DNA of 33,519 bases from Microbacterium sp. (GTDB lineage Bacteria > Actinomycetota > Actinomycetes > Actinomycetales > Microbacteriaceae). Positions 8,701 through 16,143 of this stretch are shown here, piece by piece. Position numbers and translations under genes: made by a program. How positions within the stretch are numbered: the first letter of the stretch is position 1; each line of letters opens with the position of its first letter. The stretch covers positions 1 through 33,519 of the forward strand of contig DQHP01000154.1 of NCBI GenBank assembly GCA_003524435.1, in the 5' to 3' direction. The notes under the pieces are model-generated. The model was not told where the DNA came from and made no database searches. It saw only the letters and a program-made list of their open reading frames with translations.

Positions 8701-11220
8701 CTGCGCCGCATCCGCGTCATGGCCGAGGTACGTCGCGGTCTTCTCCATCGACTGCAGCATGTTGTAGAGATAGGCCGTCGCCGAAACTCGTGAGTCCTCT
8801 GGTGCGTTTCCCCCAGCCGGGCTCGCTTCTGGAGCGACCCAGTCGGCGAGACGCGTGTTGGCGATGCCTCCAGGAGAACGTGAGAATTCGAGATCGACGT
8901 ACTGCTTGAGGTTGTCGTAGAGCTCGGTCATCACGCGGTCGTCGCCACCGTACTGGTGCAGCCAGCGCGGAATGTTCACGTACGCAGAGTGCCAGGTGGG
9001 CGCGACGCCCCATTGCCCCCACTGGCCAGAGCTGGGCGCGATCACCAGCGGTGCGCCTGCCGCATCGCGGGTCTCGTCGATGTCGCGCATCCACTTCGCG
9101 AAGAGCTCATGGGTGTCGAGGTTCATCATGAACATCTCGGCACCGACGGCCGCATCCCCAGTCCAGCCGTTCTTCTCGAACATCGGGGTATCCGTCGGGA
9201 TACCGTGGAGGTTGTTGAGAAGGGTGTCGACCGTTGCCCGGTGAACCCGGTTCATGATGTCGCTGGCGCTGTCGAAGGTGCCGGTCTCGGCCGCATCCGT
9301 GTGCACGGCCTGCGCGGTGAAGTTGTCGACGGTCGGCTCAGAGCCTTCGGGCCAGCCGGTCACCTCGATGTACTGGAAGCCCTTATAGGAAAAGCGTGCC
9401 TCCCAGCTTTCCGGGGCGCCGGTGCCGGCGAGGATGAAACGATCAGTCTGGAACCCAGATCCGAATCCGCCGTTGTTGTCGAAGTTGGGTCGTCCGTTGT
9501 CGCGCAGCTTCTCGCCGTATTGGAACCGGATGGTGCTGCCTGCGGCCCCCTCCGCAGTGATGCGGACGTTTCCGGCGAGGATGCGCGGGAACTTGACCAC
9601 ATAGATGTCGTCGTCCACCGCCGTGATGCTGCTCGCAGGAAGTGATTCACGCACGCGGATCGGCTGCTGACGCTGGTTGACCAGTTCGCCCTGGGGTCCG
9701 CCCACCTCAGCGGCGTCGCCCCAGTTCGCATCGTCGAAGCCGGCTGTGTCGTATCCAGGAATCTCACGGCTGGCGTCGTAGGTCTCACCGGCGTAGAGGT
9801 CATCAAAGACGGTGGGTCCGTCATGGATCGTCCAGCTGTCATCGGTGATGACGTTCTGCACGCTGCCGTCGGTGTATTCGATGCGCAAAAGTGCGCGCAC
9901 GACGGGCTCGTCGTGCCAGGGCGGGCTCTCCCAGTTCCAGACGTTGGAGCCGGTCATTCCATAGAAGCCGCGGCCCAATTCCATTCCCAGCGCGTTGTCG
10001 CCTGCAGCGAGCTGCGCAGTGAGGTCCGTGGACACGTACTGCACGGTGTCGTCGTAGTCGGTGAATCCGGGTGCGAGCATCTCGTCGCTGATGGGTTCGC
10101 CATTCAACGAAACGTTCGCGTAGCCGCCGGCCGCGTAGTGGATCGTCGCCTTAGCGATGTCTCCGTCGACGGTGAACTCTTTACGCAGCAGAGGTGCGGC
10201 TGCAGGCTTCTGCTGCGGATCGCGCACACCGCTCCCCCATGGCCCACTGCCATACGTGGCCTGGACTACCGCCGCGTCCCAGCCCGAGTCGTCGAAGTCG
10301 GGCTCCTGGAAGCCCTCTGGCACCGACTTGCTGACCTTCCAGTCCGTGCCCGTCGTGATTTTCTCGGTGCTGCCATCGTCGTAGCTGATCACCATGCTCA
10401 CGATGAGACCGGCGGGCGAATTAGCACCGTTGGTTGTACGGACGGCGAAGACGTTGTCATCGCCCGCAAGGTCGGCGGTGAACTGGTGCGACTGCTGCCA
10501 TTCGTTGACGGCACCTTCCGTCGCGCCCAACAATGAGCCGCCTGCCCATAACCGGAACGAGTCATCGGCGGTGATCAGGATGTCTGCTTTGCTTGCCGTC
10601 TTTCCGTCCGGGCTCTCGTGGGTGTAACGGAAAGCACGGGGCTCACCCGGGGCGCTGCCGGTGCTGTCTTCCTGGCTCCAGATCCATGGCACGCCATCGA
10701 AGTTCAGCTGCCCACCCGGGCTCTCTTGCCCGCGCTCGTTTCCGATCCACTGGCTGCCCGCCCAATCGGCCGCGGCGTAAAGGCCGGTGCTGAACGTAGA
10801 GTGCGCAGTCGCCGATCCCGCGTTCGTCGTGACGTCGACGGTCCATTCGAACTGTGTCGCTGGGGGAAGCGCCTCTCCGACATACTCAACGTTCGCGGAT
10901 TCGATCGAATCGACGACGCCGCTGTCGTATGACCAATCATCACCAGTGGTCGAGTTGATGCGCAGTCGGTAAGACTCCTGCATCACATCACGCTCGGTCG
11001 ACGAAATCAGCCACGAGAACCGAGGCTTATCGACGTCGACGCCCTCCGGTTCACTCTTCTTCTCAATCTGCAGATCGCTCAGGCTCACGGCTTCCGCCGC
11101 AGTCGAGGCAACAGCCGGGGGCGAAAGCTGGCCAACCGTCAGGGATCCGAACAGAGTGAGCGCAAGCAACGCAGCGAGCGGTGTGCGCGCAGCACCGAGT
11201 CGGCGAGGCATCGAAGTCAT
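5746..11220 (-). CDS. Secreted, sortase-anchored multidomain alpha-L-rhamnosidase (GH78)
   Basis: 1824 residues. Layout: Sec signal peptide (1-38, cleavage after AVA); N-terminal beta domains of bacterial rhamnosidases (about 45-640); the GH78 (alpha/alpha)6 catalytic barrel (about 645-990) and a C-terminal beta domain (to about 1095); a helical segment (about 1100-1205); a NEW3-like beta domain (about 1320-1395); a DUF6805-like domain (about 1430-1567); two OmpL47/Ig-like repeats (about 1575-1748); a Gly/Asp-rich linker; and LPTTG (1789-1793) with a membrane helix and an RSRKVRQ tail. Catalytic-site candidates are Glu682 in DTPMFEKNGWTGD and Glu958 in MWEHW. It should release L-rhamnose from plant or polysaccharide rhamnosides at the cell surface. 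It is coupled by ATGA overlap to the truncated upstream ORF and probably falls under the LacI operator at 12110. Confidence 0.93.
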   Translation of the reverse strand: MTSMPRRLGAARTPLAALLALTLFGSLTVGQLSPPAVASTAAEAVSLSDLQIEKKSEPEGVDVDKPRFSWLISSTERDVMQESYRLRINSTTGDDWSYDSGVVDSIESANVEYVGEALPPATQFEWTVDVTTNAGSATAHSTFSTGLYAAADWAGSQWIGNERGQESPGGQLNFDGVPWIWSQEDSTGSAPGEPRAFRYTHESPDGKTASKADILITADDSFRLWAGGSLLGATEGAVNEWQQSHQFTADLAGDDNVFAVRTTNGANSPAGLIVSMVISYDDGSTEKITTGTDWKVSKSVPEGFQEPDFDDSGWDAAVVQATYGSGPWGSGVRDPQQKPAAAPLLRKEFTVDGDIAKATIHYAAGGYANVSLNGEPISDEMLAPGFTDYDDTVQYVSTDLTAQLAAGDNALGMELGRGFYGMTGSNVWNWESPPWHDEPVVRALLRIEYTDGSVQNVITDDSWTIHDGPTVFDDLYAGETYDASREIPGYDTAGFDDANWGDAAEVGGPQGELVNQRQQPIRVRESLPASSITAVDDDIYVVKFPRILAGNVRITAEGAAGSTIRFQYGEKLRDNGRPNFDNNGGFGSGFQTDRFILAGTGAPESWEARFSYKGFQYIEVTGWPEGSEPTVDNFTAQAVHTDAAETGTFDSASDIMNRVHRATVDTLLNNLHGIPTDTPMFEKNGWTGDAAVGAEMFMMNLDTHELFAKWMRDIDETRDAAGAPLVIAPSSGQWGQWGVAPTWHSAYVNIPRWLHQYGGDDRVMTELYDNLKQYVDLEFSRSPGGIANTRLADWVAPEASPAGGNAPEDSRVSATAYLYNMLQSMEKTATYLGHDADAAQFAENAVVVKDAFNETFLDADAGYYRGNGDRGYRQTHNALALAFGLTPDAEMKQRVADSIAANVIERGNTLNTGVLGTKYLLPVLTENGYADLAYTLAVQTAYPSWGYIVENGGTSMWEHWSLEARSLGHYFLGTVEDWYFHDVGGIEASEITGYRDIEIKPAVTAEMDWANTSLATPFGTVSNDWKSSKDGALTMDVTVPVGTEATVHLPAENGWAVSESGSPLEDVKGVRDIAVADGSVVVTVGSGEYSFVVDPDLSAVGTVIDQFDATLQTVAALTEAGDINASQAQRLRAPLEEGRSEAVSALEALREGERVDAAELLASAIGEVDSFDAHVAALDADAATVKELQRAATTLRSVVEDAINALLELSATVTFAEAGYRPGESADAVLTFSNGGSAEVQNVNAALALQDADWEIEPAGAVLIADSLAGGATAEGAVTVAVPQDALPATPAATATFDYEFGGATISLRAKTSLVVDSPLIMESVTVTPSEAESGSVVEIEAEIRNDGTTPVSGRLEVVLPEGWQPSLPSEQLVIPAGESVAVTAAVYVSRDAEAASRSITLGANFTRGEVTLASGEVKLDVVLGELPTVDDARHADLGDAADEAEHELTASESSGTSSEAGLTRRYAGHLTPFSYFEFDMEVDEGEPFVVRAIETYDKPQEKRYKIYVDDEEVFLRSSSHTDGAGTETFEFVVDEKYATSDTVRIRFENQDNAAYYDPSIADVWTLPVPADVNAPQLRASFDPATPNLATGWYQEVPVGIDLEASDDRGDATIEYRFGDDEFAAFTEALSVEEEGEHALDYRARDAVGNEVMKSATVRIDATAPVTEAEAGETTARATATGPVTVTLTATDAGSGVAGTQLRIDGEDWTDASEIVLDRAGDYLVEFFSTDVAGNAEAVQSLEVTVTGAPGGGGDDGDNGGGDGSGDEDGADTGGDNDSGAPGQDDGGLPTTGGGDLSGLLAGAAILIIAGALLWVVRSRKVRQ

Positions 11221-12107
11221 AGCGTGTGATTCCTATCATCGTCAGTCGTTCGAGATGTCCGGCGCGCGAGCAGCAACACCAGTCCAGCAAGCAACACAAG
11301 CCCTCCGAAGTACGGAAGTACTCCGGGCTCGAATCCGGTGTTCGCGATCTCGTCGGGAGTGGTATCGCCATCATCAGGGGTCTCCCCAGGCACGGTTCCG
11401 TCCGCGCTCACGGTGAATGCGAGATGAACCTCGCTGCCGGACTCCGCACCCCGCAGCACGATTTCGTGCTCCCCGAGCGCGGCATCCTTTGGCACCGTCA
11501 CCGTCTCGGTGAAGGCACCGTCGGCGTCGGTGATGACCGTAGCCAGCAACACAGGTTCACCAGAGTGCATTTCAATGGCCACCGACTCATCGGCGGCAAA
11601 GCCGGTACCGGTGACCTCGACGGTGTCGCCGGGCTTCACACCCTCCTCCGAGAGCGTGCCGCCCACGAGTTGCGTGTCTGTCACGTCGCTCGTGTGACCG
11701 GCAGCATCTGTCACGCGCACCTGGAGCGCCTGAGAACTTGTGCCGATGGTCACCGGACCGGCGTAGGTCGCCCACTCGGATGCCCCGTCAAGCGTGTACT
11801 CGATCAGCGCGATACCGGACGTCGCATCTTCGCCGCCGAGCGTCAGCACGCGCTGACTCGACAGATCGATGGTGTTCACCGTCGGAGCGACGCTGTCGGC
11901 CAGCACTGTCACGCCACCCACAGCGCTCTGGTTGCCCGCCTTGTCGCCCACGCGATACTCGAACAGTATGATGCCATCGTCGAGCGGCACCGGCGCCTTG
12001 TATGCCCGCCACTCCCCCGCGTTCAGACGGTACTCGACATCGGCACGGTCACGCATGTAATTCCAATCGACATTGATGGAGCGAACATCGGCCGCACAGA
12101 TGATCAA
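11217..12107 (-). pseudogene. Headless C-terminal remnant of a sortase-anchored surface protein
   Basis: A 296-residue open frame that begins inside a protein fold. It contains two OmpL47/Ig-like repeats (about 8-68 and 75-145), an IPT-like beta domain (about 148-235: VKPGDTVEVTGTGFAADESV), a Thr/Asp linker, and an IANTG sorting signal (254-258) with a membrane helix (about 264-281) and an Arg-rich tail. There is no signal peptide, and the only start near the 5' end is TTG with no ribosome site. An in-frame stop lies just upstream, within the LacI operator. A protein with a wall-sorting signal but no export signal cannot work, so I read it as a gene whose 5' part was deleted. Its 3' end overlaps the rhamnosidase start (ATGA), so it may still serve as a translated leader. 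IANTG resembles the LAXTG motif used by class E sortases. Confidence 0.65.
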
Positions 12108-12109
12108 AC

Positions 12110-12124
12110 ATGAATCGTTTCAAG
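12110..12124 (-). promoter_or_regulatory. LacI-type operator upstream of the rhamnosidase cluster
   Basis: On the minus strand this reads CTTGAAACGATTCAT, identical over 15 bases to the site at 14518 in front of the rhamnose mutarotase operon. Its core TGAAACGATTCA is a near-palindrome around a central CG, the usual form of LacI-family operators. It lies 2 bases before the TTG of the truncated ORF that precedes the rhamnosidase. The LacI regulator encoded between the two sites is the obvious candidate to bind both. Confidence 0.7.
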
Positions 12125-12250
12125 CGCGCCGCGTCCCACCATATGGGGAACGGTGACTCGCCCGCAAGTGTCTATCGAGAACTCCCTGACGGCGGATTGC
12201 TCATCTACGAGGCACTCGTCACGAAACGAGAGCTGTGGCAGTGTGGTGTC

Positions 12251-13189
12251 ATGTCGACAAGGTGGCCATCAGCTAATGCTCACGCCGCCGCACCCGCGGT
12301 AGAGGTACTTCGTTTCGCGGCGTTCGCTTCTAGACCCGGAGGGGGAAACCCTGCCGGGGTCGTCCTTGATGCGTCCACTCTCACCGACGCAGCGATGCAA
12401 CAGATTGCCGCAGACGTTGGCTACGCAGAGACCGCGTTCGTGGTCGGTTCCGATAGCGAAACCGACGATCGCACACTGCGTGTGCGCTATTTTTCTCCCG
12501 GAGCTGAAGTGCCATTCTGTGGCCACGCGACAGTCGCGACGGCTGTTGCTCTGGCTGAACGTCAGGGAGTAGGGCCCTTCGCGTTCGAGACTCCGGTCGG
12601 GCGCATCATCGTCGACACAGCGCGAGCGGATGCGGACGTGCCCACCGCCCAGGATGCTGACGTTTCCGTGACGGCCTCGTTTACGAGCGTCGAGCCGAAA
12701 GTTCGCGAAATCGATCCCGAAGTCGCCGAGCGTCTGCTCACGCTGTTGGGACTCCATCGCTCCGACCTCGACGACAGTTGGCCTCTCCAGGAGGTATACG
12801 TCGGCAACTGGCACCCCATCGTCGCGATCCGCACGCAGGAAACCTTCGATGCCTTCCACTTCGATCCGGCCAGTATCCGTGCGCTGATGGATGAGCGCAA
12901 CTGGGCAGGAACGGTCACCGTCGTTTGGCGCCAGGGCTTCGACGGAGCGTCAGTAATGCACGTGGAAGCGCGCAACCTCTTCCCAGTCGGTGACATCACA
13001 GAGGACCCCGCAACCGGGTCTGCAGCAGCGGCGCTCGGCGCGCACCTACGCGGGCTCGGGGCGATCACGCCTCCCGCGCAGGTCAAGGTCCACCAAGGGC
13101 GCCACATCGGCCGACCTAGCTTGCTGATCGTCGACGTACCACGCACTGGTGGTGTCACCGTCACAGGGACAGCGATCCCGATCGACTGA
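12251..13189 (+). CDS. PhzF-family protein (isomerase/epimerase fold)
   Basis: 312 residues from the chosen ATG. PhzF signatures are clear: VLRFAAFASRPGGGNPAGVVLD at the N-terminus, GYAETAFV carrying the conserved catalytic Glu (Glu60), FSPGAEVPFCGHAT, and DPATGSAAAALGAHL near the C-terminus. PhzF enzymes are diaminopimelate-epimerase-like folds; the phenazine enzyme isomerises a dihydroanthranilate, but most family members have no known reaction, so no metabolic role is assigned. The frame stays open back to an ATG at 12110, which would add 47 residues with no match to the family and would start inside the LacI operator. I therefore prefer 12251, though its ribosome site is weak. The gene stands alone between the rhamnosidase cluster and a tRNA gene. 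Confidence 0.85.
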   Translation: MSTRWPSANAHAAAPAVEVLRFAAFASRPGGGNPAGVVLDASTLTDAAMQQIAADVGYAETAFVVGSDSETDDRTLRVRYFSPGAEVPFCGHATVATAVALAERQGVGPFAFETPVGRIIVDTARADADVPTAQDADVSVTASFTSVEPKVREIDPEVAERLLTLLGLHRSDLDDSWPLQEVYVGNWHPIVAIRTQETFDAFHFDPASIRALMDERNWAGTVTVVWRQGFDGASVMHVEARNLFPVGDITEDPATGSAAAALGAHLRGLGAITPPAQVKVHQGRHIGRPSLLIVDVPRTGGVTVTGTAIPID

Positions 13190-13243
13190 CCCGTCTGCTC
13201 GGGCACTGGCTGCTTGAAAAATAGATTCTGACCAGGTGAAAAA

Positions 13244-13335
13244 TGGCGGAGACGGAGGGATTTGAACCCTCGGTCCCCTTTAAAGAGGACTCCACCTTAG
13301 CAGGGTGGTGCACTAGGCCACTATGCGACGTCTCC
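13244..13335 (-). tRNA. tRNA-Ser (anticodon GCT)
   Basis: The minus strand folds as a class II tRNA: acceptor arms GGAGACG and CGTCTCC, anticodon stem CCACC/GGTGG with loop CTGCTAA giving anticodon GCT, a long variable arm (GTCCTCTTTAAAGGGGAC) typical of serine tRNAs, and T arm with GGTTCAAATCC. The 3' end GCCA is encoded. It reads AGC/AGT serine codons. A T-rich stretch follows directly (CCATTTTTCACC), which may help end transcription. Confidence 0.96.
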
Positions 13336-13429
13336 AGGCATCCTGCTTCGAAAAGCGCGGATGCGCTCTGTAATCATAACGGCTCTGAGCGCCAACGACG
13401 AACTGAGGCAACAGCCTCGGCGAGAAGCC

Positions 13430-14437
13430 TCATCCAGCACTGGATTCGCGCACCACAAGTTGCGGGCGGAACCGCACCCGTCGCTCGTATTCTCCGTTCG
13501 GATCAGCGATCGTCTTCAACAGCAATTCCACGGCGGTGTGCCCGATCTCTTCGGCAGGCTGGCGCACCGAACTCAGTGGCACGACGGTTGCAGAAGCGAA
13601 GTCAATATCGTCGTACCCGATCAGGGCAATGTCTTCGGGCACCCGCAGCCCACCAAAAATCGTCAAGCCCTGAACAAGCCCCACAGCCAGCAGATCGTTC
13701 GCAGCGAAGACGGCGTCAGGCCGTTGTGCAGACTCACGCGCGACAATCGTCTCGCCGGCGGCACGACCGTTCAGCACGGTCAGCGCTGGCATCTCTATCA
13801 CCTCGAGTGTCGCTCCGGACACCTCGGCGACTGCGCGCCTGGCGCCCTCGAGTCGGTTCGCGACCTGCGCGATCGACGACGGGCCTCCCACGAATGCAAG
13901 TCGCCGCCGCCCCTGCTCCAGTAGATGCGCCGCCGCCAGATGGCCACCCTCGACGTCATCAACCGAAACCGAGCAGAATGGGCTTCCCGGAATTTCGTGG
14001 TCAACAAGAATGACCGGGATGCCTGCATGCTGCAAGCGCTCCAGGTTTTCGGTCGCACTGGATGTCGGAGTCACAAGAACGCCGTTGACTCGCTGCTCGC
14101 GGAAAAGATCTAAATAGGTGCTCTCTCTCCCTGCGTCATCGTCGCTGTTACCGAGAAGAACGGACAGCCGATCCTGCTCTGCCCGGGACTCTGCGCCGCG
14201 CGCCACCGCTGCGAAGAACGGGTTACCCGCATCAAGCACGACCATTCCAATGCTGCGACTGCTTCCTGCACGCAACTGACGGGCCGCATCGTTGCGCACG
14301 AAACCCAGATCTTCGATGGCTCTAGTCACGCGCTCGACAGTGGACGAGGCGACCTTCTCGGGGCGGTTGAGCACGTTTGACACCGTTCCGACGGAGACCC
14401 CCGCGGCAACAGCCACGTCCCTCACACTCACTGCCAT
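13430..14437 (-). CDS. LacI-family transcriptional regulator of rhamnose genes
   Basis: 335 residues. The N-terminus SVRDVAVAAGVSVGTVSNVLNRPEKVASSTVERV is a textbook LacI helix-turn-helix plus hinge (residues 3-57), followed by a periplasmic-binding-protein-like sensor domain with VDHEIPGSPFCSVSVDDVEGG, FVGGPSS, AANDLLAVGLV and IGYDDIDFA. The ATG at 14437 is chosen because GAGGAG lies 7-12 bases upstream; the frame continues further 5' without family similarity. It is divergent from the rhamnose mutarotase-isomerase-MFS operon. An operator-like sequence lies in the shared intergenic region, with an identical copy before the rhamnosidase cluster. It likely represses these genes until L-rhamnose or a derivative binds; the effector is inferred from neighbours. 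Confidence 0.9.
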   Translation of the reverse strand: MAVSVRDVAVAAGVSVGTVSNVLNRPEKVASSTVERVTRAIEDLGFVRNDAARQLRAGSSRSIGMVVLDAGNPFFAAVARGAESRAEQDRLSVLLGNSDDDAGRESTYLDLFREQRVNGVLVTPTSSATENLERLQHAGIPVILVDHEIPGSPFCSVSVDDVEGGHLAAAHLLEQGRRRLAFVGGPSSIAQVANRLEGARRAVAEVSGATLEVIEMPALTVLNGRAAGETIVARESAQRPDAVFAANDLLAVGLVQGLTIFGGLRVPEDIALIGYDDIDFASATVVPLSSVRQPAEEIGHTAVELLLKTIADPNGEYERRVRFRPQLVVRESSAG

Positions 14438-14506
14438 GTGATACTCCTCATCTGCGTGCTGACGTAGTGTATCGGCACGACTGCGCACGCTTGCATAACA
14501 GGTTCA

Positions 14507-14535
14507 TTGCACCTACTCTTGAAACGATTCATATC
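14507..14535 (+). promoter_or_regulatory. Possible promoter of the rhamnose mutarotase operon
   Basis: TTGCAC (14507-14512) and CATATC (14530-14535) are spaced by 17 bases, an acceptable but weak match to vegetative promoter boxes. The LacI-type operator occupies the spacer, where repressor binding would block polymerase. The mutarotase ATG is 30 bases downstream, with AAAGGAG in between. Confidence 0.35.
14518..14532 (+). promoter_or_regulatory. LacI-type operator of the rhamnose operon
   Basis: CTTGAAACGATTCAT, a near-palindrome with a central CG, sits between the divergent LacI regulator and mutarotase genes. It is identical to the minus-strand site at 12110. Position and sharing make it the best candidate for the regulator's binding site and for autoregulation. 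Confidence 0.7.
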
Positions 14536-14564
14536 AGCTGATTTGTCAAAGGAGCCCGTCGACG

Positions 14565-14936
14565 ATGACAACGCCCACCCGCGTCTGCTTCCAGCTTCAG
14601 GTCCACCCTGAGCTACTTGACGAATATCTTGAGCGACACCGCGCCGTCTGGCCCGAAATGCTCGCTGAAATCGCGGCTTCCGGCCGCCGCAACTATTCCC
14701 TCTTCCTCGGCGCAGGCGCCACGCTCATCGGCTATTACGAGACCGACGACGATGAAGCCGCACAGAGCTACCTCGCGCACTCGGCAGTCGCCACGCGCTG
14801 GGAATCCGAGATGTCCCGATTCTTCGTCGATCTGGAGGGTCGCCCCGATCAGGCTGCGACGCCCCTAACCGAAGTCTTCAATCTGGCGGAGCAGCTCTCC
14901 GCCGCAGCATCCGAAAACGAAAGCAGTGCATCATGA
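14565..14936 (+). CDS. rhaM: L-rhamnose mutarotase
   Basis: 123 residues, the usual size for this small dimeric enzyme, which interconverts the alpha and beta anomers of L-rhamnose. The segment LLDEYLERHRAVWPEMLAEIAASGRRNYSLFL matches the family core. Tyr21 and His25 correspond to the active-site Tyr18 and His22 of Escherichia coli RhaM as I recall it, and a later RWESEM holds the conserved Trp. The ATG follows AAAGGAG at 10 bases. The stop overlaps the isomerase start (ATGA), so the mutarotase and isomerase are translationally coupled, feeding the right anomer to RhaI. Confidence 0.95.
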   Translation: MTTPTRVCFQLQVHPELLDEYLERHRAVWPEMLAEIAASGRRNYSLFLGAGATLIGYYETDDDEAAQSYLAHSAVATRWESEMSRFFVDLEGRPDQAATPLTEVFNLAEQLSAAASENESSAS

Positions 14937-16099
14937 GCATCCTCTCCCCCGACGTCCTGTCAGAACTCGAGAAGCAGGGCATCGAGCTTCCCAGCTGGGC
15001 CTTCGGCAATTCGGGCACCCGCTTCAAGGTGTTCGGTACACCCGGCACGCCGCGCGACCCCTGGGAGAAGATCGCCGATGCCGCGCAGGTGCACAAGTAC
15101 ACCGCGCTCGCGCCTGCCGTCGCACTCCACATTCCGTGGGACCTTGTCGACTCCTACGATGACCTCCGCAAGCACGCCGAAGACCACGGTGTTTCCCTCG
15201 GCACGGTCAACTCAAACACTTTCCAGGATGACGAGTACAAGTTCGGCGCTCTCACCCATGAATCTGCCGCAGTCCGCCAGAAGGCGATCGATCACCACCT
15301 CGCCTGCATCGACGTGATGGATGCCACGGGCAGCCGTGACCTGAAAATCTGGCTGGCTGAAGGGTCGAACTACCCCGGCCAGGCCGACCTGCGCGGGCGC
15401 CAGGACCGCCTGCAGGAATCGCTGCAGAAGATCTACGCGCGCCTCAGCGACGATCAGCGCCTCGTGCTCGAGTACAAGTTCTTCGAGCCGGCTTTTTACC
15501 ACACCGATGTTCCGGACTGGGGCACCAGCTACGCCCAGGTCAGCTCCCTCGGAGACAAGGCGATGGTGTGCCTGGACACGGGCCACCACGCCCCCGGCAC
15601 GAACATCGAGTTCATTGTCATGCAGCTGCTGCGCCTTGGCAAGCTCGGCTCGTTCGACTTCAACTCCCGCTTCTACGCCGACGATGACCTCATCGTGGGC
15701 GCGGCTGATCCGTTCCAGCTGTTCCGCATCCTCTTCGAGGTCATTCGCGGAGGCGGGCTCAACAATCCCGATGTCGCATTCATGCTCGACCAGTGCCACA
15801 ACGTCGAAGAGAAGATCCCCGGCCAGATCCGCTCGGTGCTCAACGTCCAGGAGATGACGGCCCGCGCGCTGATCGTCGACAAGGATGCTCTCACCGCTGC
15901 CCAGCGCTCGGGTGACGTGCTCGCGGCGAACGCCGTCCTCATGGACGCCTTCTACACTGACGTACGCCCGGCGCTGGCCGAATGGCGTGAGTCCCGTGGC
16001 CTTGCCGCCGACCCGATGGCGGCATACGCAGCATCCGGTTACCAGCAGAAGATCGCAGCCGACCGCGTCGGTGGAGTACAGGCCGGTTGGGGCGCGTAG
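14933..16099 (+). CDS. rhaI: L-rhamnose isomerase (RhaI type)
   Basis: 388 residues of the RhaI-type L-rhamnose isomerases, distinct from E. coli RhaA. It converts L-rhamnose to L-rhamnulose in the cytoplasm with divalent metals. Candidate metal ligands are Glu180 (VLEYKFFEP), Asp215 (CLDTGHH) and Asp286 (FMLDQCHN); spacing Glu-Asp of 35 matches the Pseudomonas stutzeri enzyme. The third position there is His281 in FHFN, whereas this protein has Asp242 in FDFNSRFYADDDL, which I believe is shared by a Gram-positive clade of the family. It is the second gene of the mutarotase-isomerase-permease operon, starting inside the mutarotase stop. Confidence 0.95.
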   Translation: MSILSPDVLSELEKQGIELPSWAFGNSGTRFKVFGTPGTPRDPWEKIADAAQVHKYTALAPAVALHIPWDLVDSYDDLRKHAEDHGVSLGTVNSNTFQDDEYKFGALTHESAAVRQKAIDHHLACIDVMDATGSRDLKIWLAEGSNYPGQADLRGRQDRLQESLQKIYARLSDDQRLVLEYKFFEPAFYHTDVPDWGTSYAQVSSLGDKAMVCLDTGHHAPGTNIEFIVMQLLRLGKLGSFDFNSRFYADDDLIVGAADPFQLFRILFEVIRGGGLNNPDVAFMLDQCHNVEEKIPGQIRSVLNVQEMTARALIVDKDALTAAQRSGDVLAANAVLMDAFYTDVRPALAEWRESRGLAADPMAAYAASGYQQKIAADRVGGVQAGWGA

Positions 16100-16143
16100 C
16101 GTCCCCAATCACCTGCGAATATCAATCAGATTCACGGAGAAGA

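Noticed and set aside
9434..9445. Partial match TGAAACGATCAG to the LacI operator.
   Set aside because: It lies inside the rhamnosidase coding region, and the second half-site does not match.
12110..12250. A 47-codon upstream extension of the PhzF frame starting at an ATG in the LacI operator.
   Set aside because: No ribosome site, no resemblance to PhzF N-termini, and the start overlaps the operator; the ATG at 12251 fits the family length better.
13244..13335. tRNA-Ser gene as a possible integration site of a genomic island.
   Set aside because: No integrase, no repeated tRNA 3' end and no composition break is visible on either side.
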